A stretch of 64,000 nt of DNA from Lytechinus pictus. Lineage: Eukaryota; Echinodermata; Echinoidea; Temnopleuroida; Toxopneustidae. The notes beneath the pieces are model-generated. The model had not been told where the DNA came from and made no database searches. It saw only the letters and a list, made by a program, of their open reading frames with translations. Shown here one piece after another: positions 12,150 through 23,413 of this stretch (its first letter is position 1; each line of letters starts with the position of its first letter). Location: the NCBI RefSeq assembly GCF_037042905.1, contig NC_087252.1:17749701-17813700 (forward strand), written 5' to 3'. A program made the position numbers and the translations under genes.

Positions 12150-13115
12150 CTGGTTGGTTGAGTTTAGTGTGGAGGTGGCGCTATCCATCGATATCCGCTG
12201 ATTTCCGCCAGGCTAAGCGACAGGGATTCCATCCTACCCTGTACAGCTCTCGTCATTCGATTTTGCTATTAATTGCACTGTGTGTGAAATATAGATTCAC
12301 CGAGGAAAGGCGTTGTGTAGTATTCAAATCTTATGAGTATTTTGTTTAAACATCGTTTGTTAGATTTAAAGAGAAATTCCAGTATTTGCAGTAAACACTG
12401 ATTTCATGAGAAAGTCTGTAAAACAAGGCTTAATTGTCAGTATATCATCGAGGATCTAGATCTGGTACAGTTACATAAACTGAACTTTGTGAAATCTTGA
12501 AATCTACGCTGAAAAATGTTCACACTGAAGATCACCAACACAGATAGGCACACGTGGGACAGTGTATTATTATTGCTAAAATAAAGACCCGACGGAAGTG
12601 ACCGAATCCGCGCTTATTTTGCTTATTTCTCAGCAATTACACAATTTCTTCCAGAATCCTTTGGCACATATTTTTTATTCATACAAACAGACGCTTAGGT
12701 GGTCATTATATTAGATTCTGTAAAAAGTCATTTTTAGATCGTTACCAAAACTGGAATTTATCTTTAACAGTTAGTACTCGTGCTTGTGTTTTCCTTTCAT
12801 GGATGTGGGTGTTAGTTTATTGGTTTTAATAATGTGTCTTTCGAAAACATTTATAAGCGCTCCTTACTCCATACCTTCGGTTTATTAAAAAAAAAACGAG
12901 TAAAAATATAGAAACAGAAGAAGAAAGAAAATGGTATCTTTATGGAATTCCCAATAGAGTCTCCAGATATAAATGTTTTTTTTAATTGTCTTTTTCCCTC
13001 TCCCTATTTACATATATACATTATAATGCGACATACTACTACAAAATCAGCCTAAAAAAGGCTGAATATAAATACACACCACAACAAAATAGTATAGGTA
13101 TTCACATGCATTAGT
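12150..13115 (-). mobile_element. 5'-truncated LINE 3' end, inverted
   Basis: The reverse complement matches the 3' untranslated part of the plus-strand LINE at 37001-37123 and 41129-41640; for example GTGGCGCTATCCATCGATAT, and TTATAAGCGCTCCTTACTCC for the opposite strand. No coding part is left. It provides an uninterrupted version of the site that holds a 4-kb element at 37124, and it contains a 402-bp MITE of its own. Confidence 0.7.
12366..12767. mobile_element. TTAA-flanked MITE (402 bp)
   Basis: TTAA at 12366-12369 and 12764-12767, inverted ends AAGAGAAATTCCAG and CTGGAATTTATCTT. The homologous LINE tail near 41420 is uninterrupted (complement of TAGATTGAACAGTTAG), confirming insertion at a TTAA-like tetramer. 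Confidence 0.85.
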
Positions 13116-13345
13116 CCTGGGGTGGACTTGACCTTTAAAAAAAAATGATTATTTAACCCTAAAACATTCTTCTAAAATTAAATATCATGATTATGAATAA
13201 CATGATATATAAACTACATATTTTTCTGATACATTTCTTGTGGAATTCATTACATAATCATAAACACATTAATTATACACGATGCAGAGGCGGATGTACC
13301 TTTTACCAAAGAGGGGGGGGGTGCCTTTTCCATGGGTAGTCAGTC

Positions 13346-14446
13346 ATCTTATTTATATATTTATTTATTTATTCATTTATTTATTCATATTTTACCAGTG
13401 TAGCTCATTCAACAAAAGTTGATATTCCATGACGCCCTGGATAACAAACAATACAACTATATACAATTAAAACCAATCAATGGTGATAATGCATATCCAG
13501 TCATCAGTTCATATGATATTGTTAAAATACAAACATATAAAGTGACAACAGCATTATATAAAGTAATACATAAAAAGAGATGATAGTTAAAGACATCAGT
13601 CCCGAAAGGGGGATTGGTATTGCATCCTAGTTGATCGGCCTAGGCAAGATTAAGGAAATGTCTTTTTAACAGAAATTTTGAAATTATTTAGGGTTTTAAC
13701 ATTTGTAACACTCTGGGGGAGTCTATTCCATAGAAGGCTGCCATCATAACATAAAGCAGTTTCACAATAATCGGTACGGCCATGATGAGCACTTTGTCGA
13801 GTATTTGCATTATGAACTTTAGAAATTTCTTTGAAAACATTTTTAAAACAATCTGCGGATAAGTCATGACGACATTTGTAAATAAATATACACCTGAGGT
13901 ATTCTACTATTTTCTTAAAAGGCATCCATCTTAAACGAGTAAACATTTCATTAGAGGGGGTTTATATATTTCACTTTAAAATAAGTCTTGCTGCCCTCTT
14001 TTGCAATTTAGTCAACTTATCAATTTGAGCTAAATATCAATTCCCCCAAATTTCACAATAGTAATCCATTTGTGTTTGAATGAGGCATACATATAATAAT
14101 TTCATTGAAGCTTCATCAACATATGGTTTGACTCTTCTGAGCATGGCAAGTCCTGCAAATACTTTTCTACATACATAGTCAAAATGGTCAACATGATTGC
14201 ACCATAACAAATTATCAACAATTATAACACCAAGACATTTAAAACTATTACACTTTTCAATTCAAATACTTTCATACTTAATACACATATTTTAATACCT
14301 TTAGTCTTTTTTACTTCAAATGATCATATATTTGGTTTTATCAATATTTAAACATAGCTTATTTAACTTGATCCACTTAGCGATTGCATCAAAATCATTC
14401 TGAAATTTTACTTGTATCTCATAAATAGACGTAGCACTTACATATA
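13346..14446 (-). pseudogene. LINE ORF2 remnant, C-terminal part (copy 1)
   Basis: Minus-strand fragments of a non-LTR retrotransposon reverse transcriptase, probably of the CR1/Jockey group. 13650-13946 encodes the C-terminal region, with the LINE-typical word SLLWNRLPQSV. The stretch near 14316-14446 encodes the region after the YADD box (FQNDFDAIAKWIKLNKLCLN). An A/T-rich TTTA repeat at 13346-13390 is the element's 3' tail on the opposite strand. Frameshifts and stops break the frame. The element is collinear with 42300-43990 and continues at 17178-17640 beyond a nested insertion. Confidence 0.85.
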
Positions 14447-17169
14447 CACTGGCGTAAATCCGTGTTGATGGGTGGGGGGATGATTGAAATATTTTGGCAT
14501 TTTTTTGCAATCTTGTTTTTAGATATGCATGGAATTGTCATTCATATGTCCATATGACAAATACCTCTCCAATATTATTATCTTTTTTACCCCATGGTGG
14601 TTTAATGGTTTTATTAGAGATTACATTCAAAATGAATTCATGGATAAATCATCCACTTCAAGCTAATGGATATCCACACACCCATCACGCATATTTCTCT
14701 CTCTCACACACACACTCACTCACTCTCTCTCACACACACACACACTCTCTCTCTCTCTCTCACGCACATATACACATGTCATCAACATTTACAAAGCACT
14801 AAGTTTATTCAAATGATGCATCATTCTACACTATTAATCAAAGGAGAGTCATGAACACGACATATAAAACAAGATATAACTTCCTACTTTCCTGCTTTAA
14901 TAATGGGTCTATCTGTATATTATTTGGCAAAAAACAAAACACGTCATGATACTCACCATGATAATACCGCTGGATAATCTCATCGATAAAGTGTAATAAA
15001 TTTAGTAAAATAACAACAGTGAAAGAAGAAAAAGACAAACAAAACAAGGGGATAATACTATTCCCTATGATAACATTAATAATAATAATAATATTAATAA
15101 TAAAATACACGGGGGCGGCGGGCGAATTCGCCCAGGAAATGCCTAAAGTCGCCCTCGAAATCACCCAAAATCATGCTTTTGGGGGCGACATACAATCTTA
15201 ATGTCGCCCCCGAAATTATTGCCGAGCGATATTTTGCGGCCCACGAGCGCCATATGCTCGAGCTCCGCTTACCATTTAAAAATAATCAAAAATCCGCACT
15301 CAAAATCATGAACTAGCCTTGGAAATAGCAAGGAGCACAGTTTCAAATTCCGAAGTTGCGTCTTTTTTTTTCTGTACCACGTTTTGCCATGCACATGGTA
15401 TGAAAAACAAATTATTAACGAACGGTCGGAAAACTGTTGCATGTATAGGGGTCCATTATGTATACCACCATGTGCATTTTCTAATGCACATTTTCCCCTA
15501 CAGATATCACAAATCTGTGATAACATAATTCGAATTACACAAGAAATAAATCCCAGAGTCTAGTAACATTGCATTGGTGAGTTGTCATTCGGCTTTGCTT
15601 TTCAAAACGGCCTAGTAATATCCAAAATAACTTATTTGCTAATTATTACTTAAAAATCATTTGTTTTATTTTTCTAGGGGATGAGGAAAATATCAAACAA
15701 TGAATCATCAAACAAAGCTCCATCTATTTTACAAGGCCGGCGGGAGGCTCCCGCACGTTCGCATTGGCGCTCGTTCTAGCTAGCCAGTCTGAGCTCTGTC
15801 TCTATGCCAGAGCTCTGGGGACAATCGCTCAGTAAAGGCCTCAATGATGGTGATTTTCTGTTTCAGACAGAGTTTACATTTCGGGTATATTATTCAAAAC
15901 TGCCAATAAAGTTTGATGATTTCTTCATTGTCATGTATGTTTAAGTTATTAATGAGTTCATTCTCACCAAATTTAGACTCCCCCATAGAAAATGCAATTT
16001 TCGTGGAGATCTGTGTTTTCAAAGAACTTTAGGAAAAGTTAGGGTATGTGGGTCTTTATTACATGGCCGAGTACAGGTTATTGCACTGGAATAGATGGAG
16101 TAGAAATTAGATATTGAATTTATTTATATCCAGGTTCAACTCACAGTCACACCCACACAAACACACCCACATCCAAGATTCTAAGCATGAAAAAAATAAC
16201 TTAAAAATCATACAATATTAAAGTTCATTAATAAGTGAACAGGTATTTCTCAAAATACAAAAACGTAGCATTTGAAGAGCACCCGAAATGCAAAAAGTAG
16301 CCCCCGAAAGGTAAAAATGGAGCCCCCGAAAGTTTACAAAAAAATTGAAAATGGAGCCGCCGAAAATTTTTTTTTCCCTGAATGATAATGATACTAATAA
16401 TAATGATAATGATGATAATATAATGATAATAATAATGACAATAATAATAATAATAAGTAGGGCCTATAATAATAATAACAAAAAGAATAATTATGATAAT
16501 TAAAAGAATATTAGTGATAGAGAGTAATAATAATGCTATGAATAATAACAATTAATAACAATGATTCTTATAATATGATAATAACAGTATCAATAAAACT
16601 AATAATGATAATATTAATAATTAAAATAACAATATGATACGGTGATACGGTGCTAGGTTCGGAGGTTGAGGCTTCATCTTTACGTCGTTTTGAACCGGCC
16701 TGGGACATGATGCCAAAAATATATTCCCTATTACGAGTTGTCAAGTTTAATGAAGTCAAACTAGCGTTACATCAAACTCATTACAACAGCCTCGCGCTGT
16801 AAAACTGAACATACACCACGCATGATCGGAATGCGAATACGCGCGTAAACTACATTTTTTGACATTCCATCTTAATCCCTTACCAAAGACCCCGACATTG
16901 ATGAATTGGAAGAAACGGGCCTTTCTCTTCAATGTTATAATAAGGACATAAGTATTTCGTTTGGAAATGGTGAACATGCTCTTTATTTGCATTTTATGAT
17001 TCAATGATATTGTTTTATTTGTTAAGCGGTATTTTAGGAAGAATTTTCAGCAATAAAGCAATTATCTCTTGTGATTTTTTTTCATTTCTTTCGTAAAAAG
17101 TGGGGAGGGGGGGGTTGGTACAGGCCATCCCCCCTCCTATCCCCCCATCCCCCAGGATTTACGCCAGTG
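14447..17169. mobile_element. 2.7-kb hAT-like element nested in the LINE
   Basis: Inverted ends CACTGGCGTAAATCC...GGATTTACGCCAGTG. 8-bp target duplication TACATATA (14439) / TACATAGA (17170). LINE copy 2 at about 43350 is the empty site (CTTACATATAGGGTAG). The interior holds CA/CT and ATA/ATG microsatellites and GCCCCCGAAAG-type repeats (15190-15230, 16280-16360), probably further nested pieces. No convincing transposase frame was found, so it is non-autonomous or badly decayed. Confidence 0.88.
14693..14775 (+). repeat. (CT)n/(CA)n microsatellite
   Basis: Alternating blocks of CTCTCT and CACACA with CACT transitions. It lies inside the 2.7-kb hAT-like element. Confidence 0.9.
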
Positions 17170-17177
17170 TACATAGA

Positions 17178-17640
17178 GGGTAGTATCATCAGCGTACATT
17201 ACTAATTTTCCATGATTCAAAACGTTTAACATATCATCAATATAAATAAAAAAAAGTAAGGGACCTAATATAGATCATTGTGGAACTCCAAGGGAAATAC
17301 ATCGATCATTTGATTTAGCATTTTTATCGCAACAAATTGTTTTATGTAAGTTAGATGCCAATCAAACAATGCTAAGTTAAGACAAATCACTTAAACCAAT
17401 ATTCTTTAATTTATTCAACAACATAGACGCATTTACAGTATCAAAAGCAGGTCTTAAATCAATGAGAAATCAATGGACAATTTTTCAAAGATCTTGCTTT
17501 TAGTCAGTAAAATAGAAATTGGTCGAAAATTGCAAACAGAATAAGATTCACCTTCTTAAAAGATTTTTAAGTCATTACGCCCATGGTCTTACCTTATGAA
17601 AAGTTAACTGGGTTGAACACAGTTTGTTGAAACATATTTT
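17178..17640 (-). pseudogene. LINE ORF2 remnant, catalytic part (copy 1)
   Basis: Continuation of the minus-strand LINE beyond the nested hAT-like element. It matches 43368-43960, including the region coding for the reverse-transcriptase GVPQGS...YIDDM part, but with an internal deletion of about 140-200 bp near 17464 relative to copy 2 and several stops. Confidence 0.75.
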
Positions 17641-17690
17641 AATTTACGTTTCTTCATTAATAATATTTTTTTTTTTTTGGGGGGGGGGTG

Positions 17691-17926
17691 TTGCACCCAC
17701 AAATGTAATAACGCCCACAAATGTAATAACGCCCACAAATGTAATAACACTTTACCCACAAATGTAATAATTTCACCCACAAATGTAATAACGCCCACAA
17801 ATGTAATAACGCCCACAAATGTAATAACACTTTACCCACAAATGTAATAATTTCACCCACAAATGTAATAATGCACTTTACCCACAAATGTAATAATTTT
17901 TGATCGCCCACAAATGTAATAAATTT
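17691..17926 (+). repeat. Foldback outer left array
   Basis: About ten units of CCCACAAATGTAATAA with spacers ACG, ACACTTTA or TTTCA, in recurring combinations. The complementary array is at 19740-19812 and 20946-21058. Confidence 0.93.
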
Positions 17927-18014
17927 GAAGGGAATTTTGGCGAATCCGTTCTAAACTAAAATCCTATAGTAATGCGTTCATATAACCATGGACCTATTGT
18001 AATGTAGGTCCATG

Positions 18015-18715
18015 ATATAGCACAAAAGTACAGTCTTTTTTCCAGACCCGGTTAATTAAAAATATAATATAAGTCCAAAGTCTTTTTTCCAGACCCGGTT
18101 ATTTCAAAAATAATAATATAAGTCCAAAGTCTTTTTTTCCAGACCCGGCTTTTTTAAAAATTATAATATAAGTCCAAACTAAGATACAATAATGATATTC
18201 CAATGGAATAAAAATGAGAATCGAGCCTAGTCTTTTCTCCAGACCCAATTAATTAAGACTTATGGAATTAATGTCTTTGTTGTTGTTTTAACTTATACGG
18301 CGCGTATTGTGAATATATGCGCTAAGAGTAAATTGAGAATTAAGCGTAGTCTTTTCTCCAGACCCAGTTACTTAAAACTAGAAACTAAAACCCTATAGTA
18401 ATGCGTTCATATAGCACAAAAGTGCAGTCTTTTTTCCAGACCTGGTTAATAAAACATTATAGTACAAGTCCAAAGTCTTTTTTCCAGACCCGGTTGTTTC
18501 TAAAATTATAATATAAGTCCAAAGTCTTTTTTCCAGACCCAGTTGTTTCAAAAATTGTAGTATAAATCCAAAGTCTTTTTTCCAGACCCGGTTGTTTAAA
18601 GAATTATAATATAAGTCCAAAGTCTTTTTTTCAGACCCGGTTGTTTCAAGACTTATAATATAAGTCCAAAGTCTTTTTTTTCAGACCCGGTTGTTTCAAA
18701 AATATAATATTTTGA
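18015..18715 (-). repeat. Foldback inner left array (about 49-bp units)
   Basis: Roughly a dozen units reading AAGTCTTTTTTCCAGACCCG followed by an AT-rich linker with AATATAAGTCC. Units near 18190-18400 are degraded or spaced by unique sequence. Inverted relative to 18765-19680. Confidence 0.9.
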
Positions 18716-18764
18716 ATATTGGTCTTAGCTGTGATTTTTTTTTCAATATTTGTTTATCTTTTAA

Positions 18765-19680
18765 ATAACTGGGTCTGGAAAAAAGACTTTGGACTTATAT
18801 TATCATTTTTGAAACGACCTGGTCTGAAAAAAAGACTTTGGACTTGCATTATAATTTTTTAATTAACCGGGTCTGGAAAAAAGGCTTTGGACGTATATTA
18901 TAATTTTTGAATTAACCGGGTCTGGAAAAAAGACTTTGGACTTATATTATATTTTTGAAACAACCGGGTCTGAAAAAAGACCTTTGGACTTATATAATAA
19001 TTTTTGAAACAACCAGGTCTGGAAAAAAGACTTCGGACTTGCATTATAATTTTTGAATTAACCGGGTCTGGAATAAAGACTTTGGACGTATATTATAATT
19101 TTTGAAACAACCGGGTCTGGAAAAAAGACTTTGGACTTATATTATCATTTTTTAAACGACCGGGTCTGAAAAAAAGACTTTGGACTTGCATTATAATTTT
19201 TTAATTAACCGGGTCTGGAAAAAAGGCTTTGGACGTATATTATAATTTTTGAATTAACCGGGTCTGGAAAAAAGACTTTGGACTTATATTATATTTTTGA
19301 AACAACCGGGTCTGAAAAAAGACCTTTGGACTTATATAATAATTTTGGAAACAACCAGGTCTGGAAAAAAGACTTCAGACTTGCATTATAATTTTTGAAT
19401 TAACCGGGTCTGGAATAAAGACTTTGGACATATATTATAATTTTTGAAACAACCGGGTCTGGAAAAAAGACTTTGGACTTATATTATCATTTTTGAAACG
19501 ACCGGGTCTGAAAAAAAGACTTTGGACTTGCATTATAATTTTTTAATTAACCGGGTCTGGAAAAAAAGACTTTGGACTTATATTATAATTTTGAAACAAC
19601 CGGGTCTGGAAAAAGACTTTGGACTTGTACTATAATGCTTTATTAACCGGGTCTGGAAAAAAGACTTTGCACTTTTGTGC
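18765..19680 (+). repeat. Foldback inner right array with higher-order repeat
   Basis: About 19 units of CCGGGTCTGGAAAAAAGACT plus linker, each about 49 bp. Diagnostic variants (ACGACC..GGTCTGAAAAAAAG, AAAGGCTTTGGACG, AGACCTTTGG, GGAATAAAGAC) recur in the same order. The first GGTCTGAAAAAAAG is at 18821, then 19163, then 19505, giving an exact 342-bp higher-order period (7 units). The third repeat is partial and diverges before 19680. Confidence 0.92.
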
Positions 19681-19810
19681 TACATGAACGCTTGACTATA
19701 GGATTTTAGTTTGGAACGGATACGCCAAAAATCCCTTCAAATTTATTACATTTGTGGGTGAAGTCATTATTACATTTGCGGGCGATCAAAAATTATTACA
19801 TTTGTGGGTA

Positions 19811-20943
19811 ATATACAGATATTGCCTACCTAGAGTTTGAATATAACATTTCCTCTCCCTGACGGAGTTATATTTTTCCCAAGGGATTATATTTTGCCCG
19901 AAGCGCGCAGCGCTGAGGGAAAATATTATCCCGAGGGAAAAATATAGCTTCGGAGGGGAGTTGAAATGTTATTTATTAAAACGATAGACCAGGCAATATC
20001 TGTTATATTATATAGTCTATGTGGATTCGCCATCAGAAATTGCATTCACCATTTGGCTCAAACCCGAAATTCTTGCTACAGCTCTAATCCATCTACGTCA
20101 TAATAGATTTTTTTTTTTGAATACATCAAGCGCGTACTTCATGCAATCGACGCGTTAACATTAGCGCGTACATCAAAAACTACCTTGTTACGCAACTTGT
20201 ATGCAGTGAGTGACGTCACCTTAGTGAATATAACGCCGCAATTGACAATACAACGCAGTATATTCCCTGAGGTGACGTCAAAACCTAGAATATAACAAAT
20301 GCGATCCTCGCAGTTATGGTCACGGGATGGTGTATTGACCAATCACTGATTCGAATCTACATAACCTATGTAATATTATACAGATATTGCCTACCTAGAG
20401 TTTGAATATAACATTTCCTCTCCCCGACGGAGTTATATTTTTCCCAAGGGATTATATTTTGCCCGAAGCGCGCAGCGCTGAGGGAAAATATTTTCCCGAG
20501 GGGAAAATATAGCGTCGGAGGAGAGTTGAAATGTTATTTATTAAAACGATAGACCAGGCAATATCTGTTATATTATATAGTATATGTGGATTTGCCATCA
20601 GAAATTGCATTCATCATCTGGCTCAAACCCGAAATTCTTGCTACAGCTCTGATCCATCGATCTACGTCATAATAGTTTTTTTTTGGAAAATACATCAAAC
20701 GCGTTCTTCATGCAATCGACGCGTTAACATTAGCGCGTACATCAAATAAACTACCTTGTTACGCAACTTGTATGCAGCGAGTGACGTCAACTTAGTGAAT
20801 ATAACGCCGCAATTGAAAATACAACGCAGTATATTCCCTGAGGTGACGTCAAAACCTAGAATATAACAAATGCGATCCTCGCAGCTATGGTCACGTGATG
20901 GCGTATTGACCTATCACTGATTCGAATCTACATAACCTATGTA
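19811..20943 (+). repeat. Tandem duplication of a 0.57-kb module inside the foldback arm
   Basis: Two direct copies (19811-about 20374 and about 20377-20943) with few differences. Each starts ACAGATATTGCCTACC and ends CATAACCTATGTAATAT. The first 200 bp of each is itself palindromic (GATATTGCCTACC... with ...AGACCAGGCAATATC; GAGGGAAAATAT in the middle), so the module looks like a MITE that was duplicated after insertion between two outer-array units. Confidence 0.9.
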
Positions 20944-21289
20944 ATATAGTGCATTATTACATTTGTGGGTGAAATTATTACATTTGTGGGTAAAGTGGTA
21001 TTAAATTTGTGGGTAAAGTGTTATTACATTTGTGGGCGTTATTACATTTGTGGGTGTAACAGGGGGGATGAGGGCGGATTTTTTAAAAGCTGATGATGCT
21101 AACGTGAAATGTTTCATGGATGGGATACTCTGCTCCATGGAGAAACAGGCTTTATACCTCACTCTACCATTCTCAATCTTTATTATTATTATTTTACATT
21201 TCGTGTTATCTTGACACCTCCCTGTATAATCACTTCAATATGTAGATACTTATTTTATTACTTCTCATTTATTTGTTTTTTTTTACCAC

Positions 21290-21291
21290 AG
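21290..21291 (+). promoter_or_regulatory. Possible 5' UTR splice acceptor, TRIM copy 1
   Basis: A long T-rich tract followed by ACCACAG/GGGACAT, conserved at the matching place in copy 2 (AG at 49643-49644). It could be the acceptor of a 5' leader intron 250 bp upstream of the start codon. No donor has been located. Confidence 0.35.
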
Positions 21292-21541
21292 GGGACATTA
21301 TGGTACAGATAGCAATGGTCTATTGGGAAGGTCGACTACGAACGCATATCCGGGTCTTTTTGCTGTTACTCAGAGCTGTCTTCACATGTAGCCTACCACT
21401 AAAGTTTTAAAACAAATTGAGTAAAACATTTTTTTTTTTTAATAACTTTATCATTCTGTTGATCATATTCTAATATATACGCAAGTCTCACCTATTCGCT
21501 AGATAATTTATATTTTCTGCTGAGGAAAAAAAAAAACAATT

Positions 21542-23413
21542 ATGGCGACACTTGAGCATACTGTTTCACGAGGTTTACAGTGTCCAGTTTGTTTGAGTTT
21601 GCTAAATGATCCCAAACAACTATCATGTACACATACGTTTTGTCAAAAATGTATCCGAGATATTATAGCGTGCTCCTTACAGAATAATAATTTAACTTGT
21701 CCATTATGTAGAATCAAAACAAATGTCGCGGATGGAAATGTTGCCAATCTTAAAACTAATGTACCTGTGAAGTCACTTGTTGATGACGTCAGGAATAGTA
21801 AACAGCTCTGTGACATGTGTGACGAGCAATCAAGAGCCGCACACTTCTGTTGCGATTGTGGTAAGAACATGTGTAACGCATGTCTGCAAGCTCACAACAC
21901 ATGGAAACCACATCTTAAACATAAAGTAGTGAGCGTTGAAGACATCAGAGAGGGTAGGGTAGTCTTAAAGAAAAAGATTTACTGTCAAGAAGAAGTACAC
22001 CAATCAGAAGAGTACGAATGCTCTGATGTATGCACGACATGTAAGAAGCTCATTTGTATGAGATGTCGCATGCTCTACCACGAGAAAACAGGCCACGATG
22101 TTAAAGATTTAAGAGAGTACAATTCGTCTTTCAAGAAGAGCTCTGAATTACTTCAGGGTCAAGGAAAGACAAAAGCTACAACAGTCAAGAATCATATGAC
22201 GTGTATTGATAATCAAATTAAACGTGTCAATGATCACATTGATGCGGAAAATGCGAAGCTTGACAAGATTTGTGAAGAAGCTATCAAGAAAATAAAAGAG
22301 AGGAATGCTACCTTGAAAAAGCAACTAGAAGATCAGAGAGAAGAATTATGCAAGAGTTTAAATGATATGAACATTGATGATGAGAGGTTGGTTAAGAGTA
22401 TTGAGAGTGCGAGAGAATTGGTGAGTAATACTTTGAAAGCCCCACTAGAAGGAGACGTTGTAGCAATTCGTGATTCATTGTCTAGTGAATTGAAGAATGT
22501 ATTAGACAGAGATGATCCAAAGAAAAAGGCTGCTATTGATATAGGTGATCATGCAGAGAAACTGACTTTTTCACCGAGCTGCAATCCTGATGCATTATCA
22601 ATGGGGGAACTGAGGATTGTGAATTGCGAGCCCGCGAAATGCAATGTATTACTCACAAAGAAAGATAGTATGAATGGCATGGTGACTTCAAAGAATGGCA
22701 TAGTTGCTGTTGGATCAAGATTTGGAGGAATCGAAATCTACTCTGCTGATGGTCAGCTACAGAAGACAGTCATTAAAGATTTAGGGATACATGGAATAGC
22801 ATTCCTCTCTGATGGTCGTTATGTTGTACTTCATTACGATAATAAGATATCACTGTACACATCAGATGAAGAGAAGCAGGATGTATCATTCGATACTCTA
22901 GGTAAGAGTGAAGGTGGGATAGGTGATCTCACTGTAGACAGCAATGATCTGATCTATGTTAGCTACAGGAAAGCTAAGAAGATCCAGGTATTCTCACCAT
23001 CAGGTGGGAAGGCTATCAGGGAGATACCATGCGATGGGTATGAACCTATGCAAATCACGAGCTATGGTGATTCATTAATCGTTAAGCAGTTTAAGAATGC
23101 AATAATACGTATTGATGAAAAGGGTGGTGTAATTCATGAATTAACGAAACCAGGGGATAATAACCTCTTTGCTGATGTGAGTAAAGACAATACAATCCTA
23201 ATCGCCTCTGTAAGATACGAGAAAGGTCTGCTCAATATCGATGAGTACACCGGTGAGCTGAAACACATCAAGACTCTTATTTCTGATTGCAAGATTGAGA
23301 AACCGGAGAGGCAGTGGTATTACCTAAGACAGTTTCAATCTGGAAAGATAGCTTTCTGTACACCGGATAGGCTCTATATATTCAATCTAGTGACTAATAA
23401 AGTTAACTCGTAA
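21542..23413 (+). CDS. TRIM-type E3 ubiquitin ligase with NHL-like propeller, copy 1
   Basis: A 623-residue protein in one uninterrupted exon. A C3HC4 RING spans residues 14-57 (C14, C17, C29, H31, C34, C37, C53, C56). B-box 1 is at about 90-130 (C90, C93, C103/C106, C111, C114, H118) and B-box 2 at about 148-185 (C148, H153, C164, C167, C172, C175, H180, H185). A charged helical coiled coil covers about 190-310. Residues about 365-620 form repeated beta-strand blades (SADGQL, VFSPSGGK, IDEKGG) like the NHL propeller of TRIM2/3/56/71-type proteins. The RING would recruit E2~ubiquitin, and the propeller would bind a target, possibly in innate immunity; that role is inferred from family expansion elsewhere. 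The start has an A at -3 and G at +4. All zinc ligands are intact, so it is probably functional. A foldback element replaces the sequence beyond 480 bp upstream. No specific orthologue is assigned. Confidence 0.95.
   Translation: MATLEHTVSRGLQCPVCLSLLNDPKQLSCTHTFCQKCIRDIIACSLQNNNLTCPLCRIKTNVADGNVANLKTNVPVKSLVDDVRNSKQLCDMCDEQSRAAHFCCDCGKNMCNACLQAHNTWKPHLKHKVVSVEDIREGRVVLKKKIYCQEEVHQSEEYECSDVCTTCKKLICMRCRMLYHEKTGHDVKDLREYNSSFKKSSELLQGQGKTKATTVKNHMTCIDNQIKRVNDHIDAENAKLDKICEEAIKKIKERNATLKKQLEDQREELCKSLNDMNIDDERLVKSIESARELVSNTLKAPLEGDVVAIRDSLSSELKNVLDRDDPKKKAAIDIGDHAEKLTFSPSCNPDALSMGELRIVNCEPAKCNVLLTKKDSMNGMVTSKNGIVAVGSRFGGIEIYSADGQLQKTVIKDLGIHGIAFLSDGRYVVLHYDNKISLYTSDEEKQDVSFDTLGKSEGGIGDLTVDSNDLIYVSYRKAKKIQVFSPSGGKAIREIPCDGYEPMQITSYGDSLIVKQFKNAIIRIDEKGGVIHELTKPGDNNLFADVSKDNTILIASVRYEKGLLNIDEYTGELKHIKTLISDCKIEKPERQWYYLRQFQSGKIAFCTPDRLYIFNLVTNKVNS

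Larger units (their letters stand above)
11596..13135. mobile_element. TTAA-family MITE interrupted by a LINE fragment
   Basis: Left end TTAAAGGACAAGTACACCCC and right end GGGGTGGACTTGACCTTTAA belong to the same family as 60066-60665. At the same place copy 2 reads straight through (ATAATTAAAAAAAAATCC near 42100), so this MITE entered copy 1 only. The right arm is split by another insertion at about 12150-13115. Confidence 0.8.
17689..21061. mobile_element. 3.37-kb foldback-type element
   Basis: Ends share TGTTRCACCCACAAATG in inverted orientation and lie in a poly-G tract. Outer arms are arrays of CCCACAAATGTAATAA (17691-17926; inverted at 19740-19812 and 20946-21058). Inner arms are arrays of a roughly 49-bp unit in opposite orientations (18015-18715 and 18765-19680). 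Long inverted arms made of tandem subrepeats are the hallmark of foldback/Galileo-like elements. Duplication copy 2 at about 49430 (TTTTTTGGGGGGGTGGTGAG) lacks it. It ends 0.48 kb upstream of TRIM copy 1. Confidence 0.85.

Noticed and set aside
16228-16551. Ile-rich membrane-protein-like frames at 16.2-16.6 kb and 15.0-15.2 kb
   Set aside because: Derived from ATA/ATG microsatellites within the hAT-like element.
17691-19680. Possible CRISPR or centromeric satellite
   Set aside because: Arrays are inverted around a centre and have defined ends in a poly-G target that is intact in the paralogous copy. This fits a foldback element.
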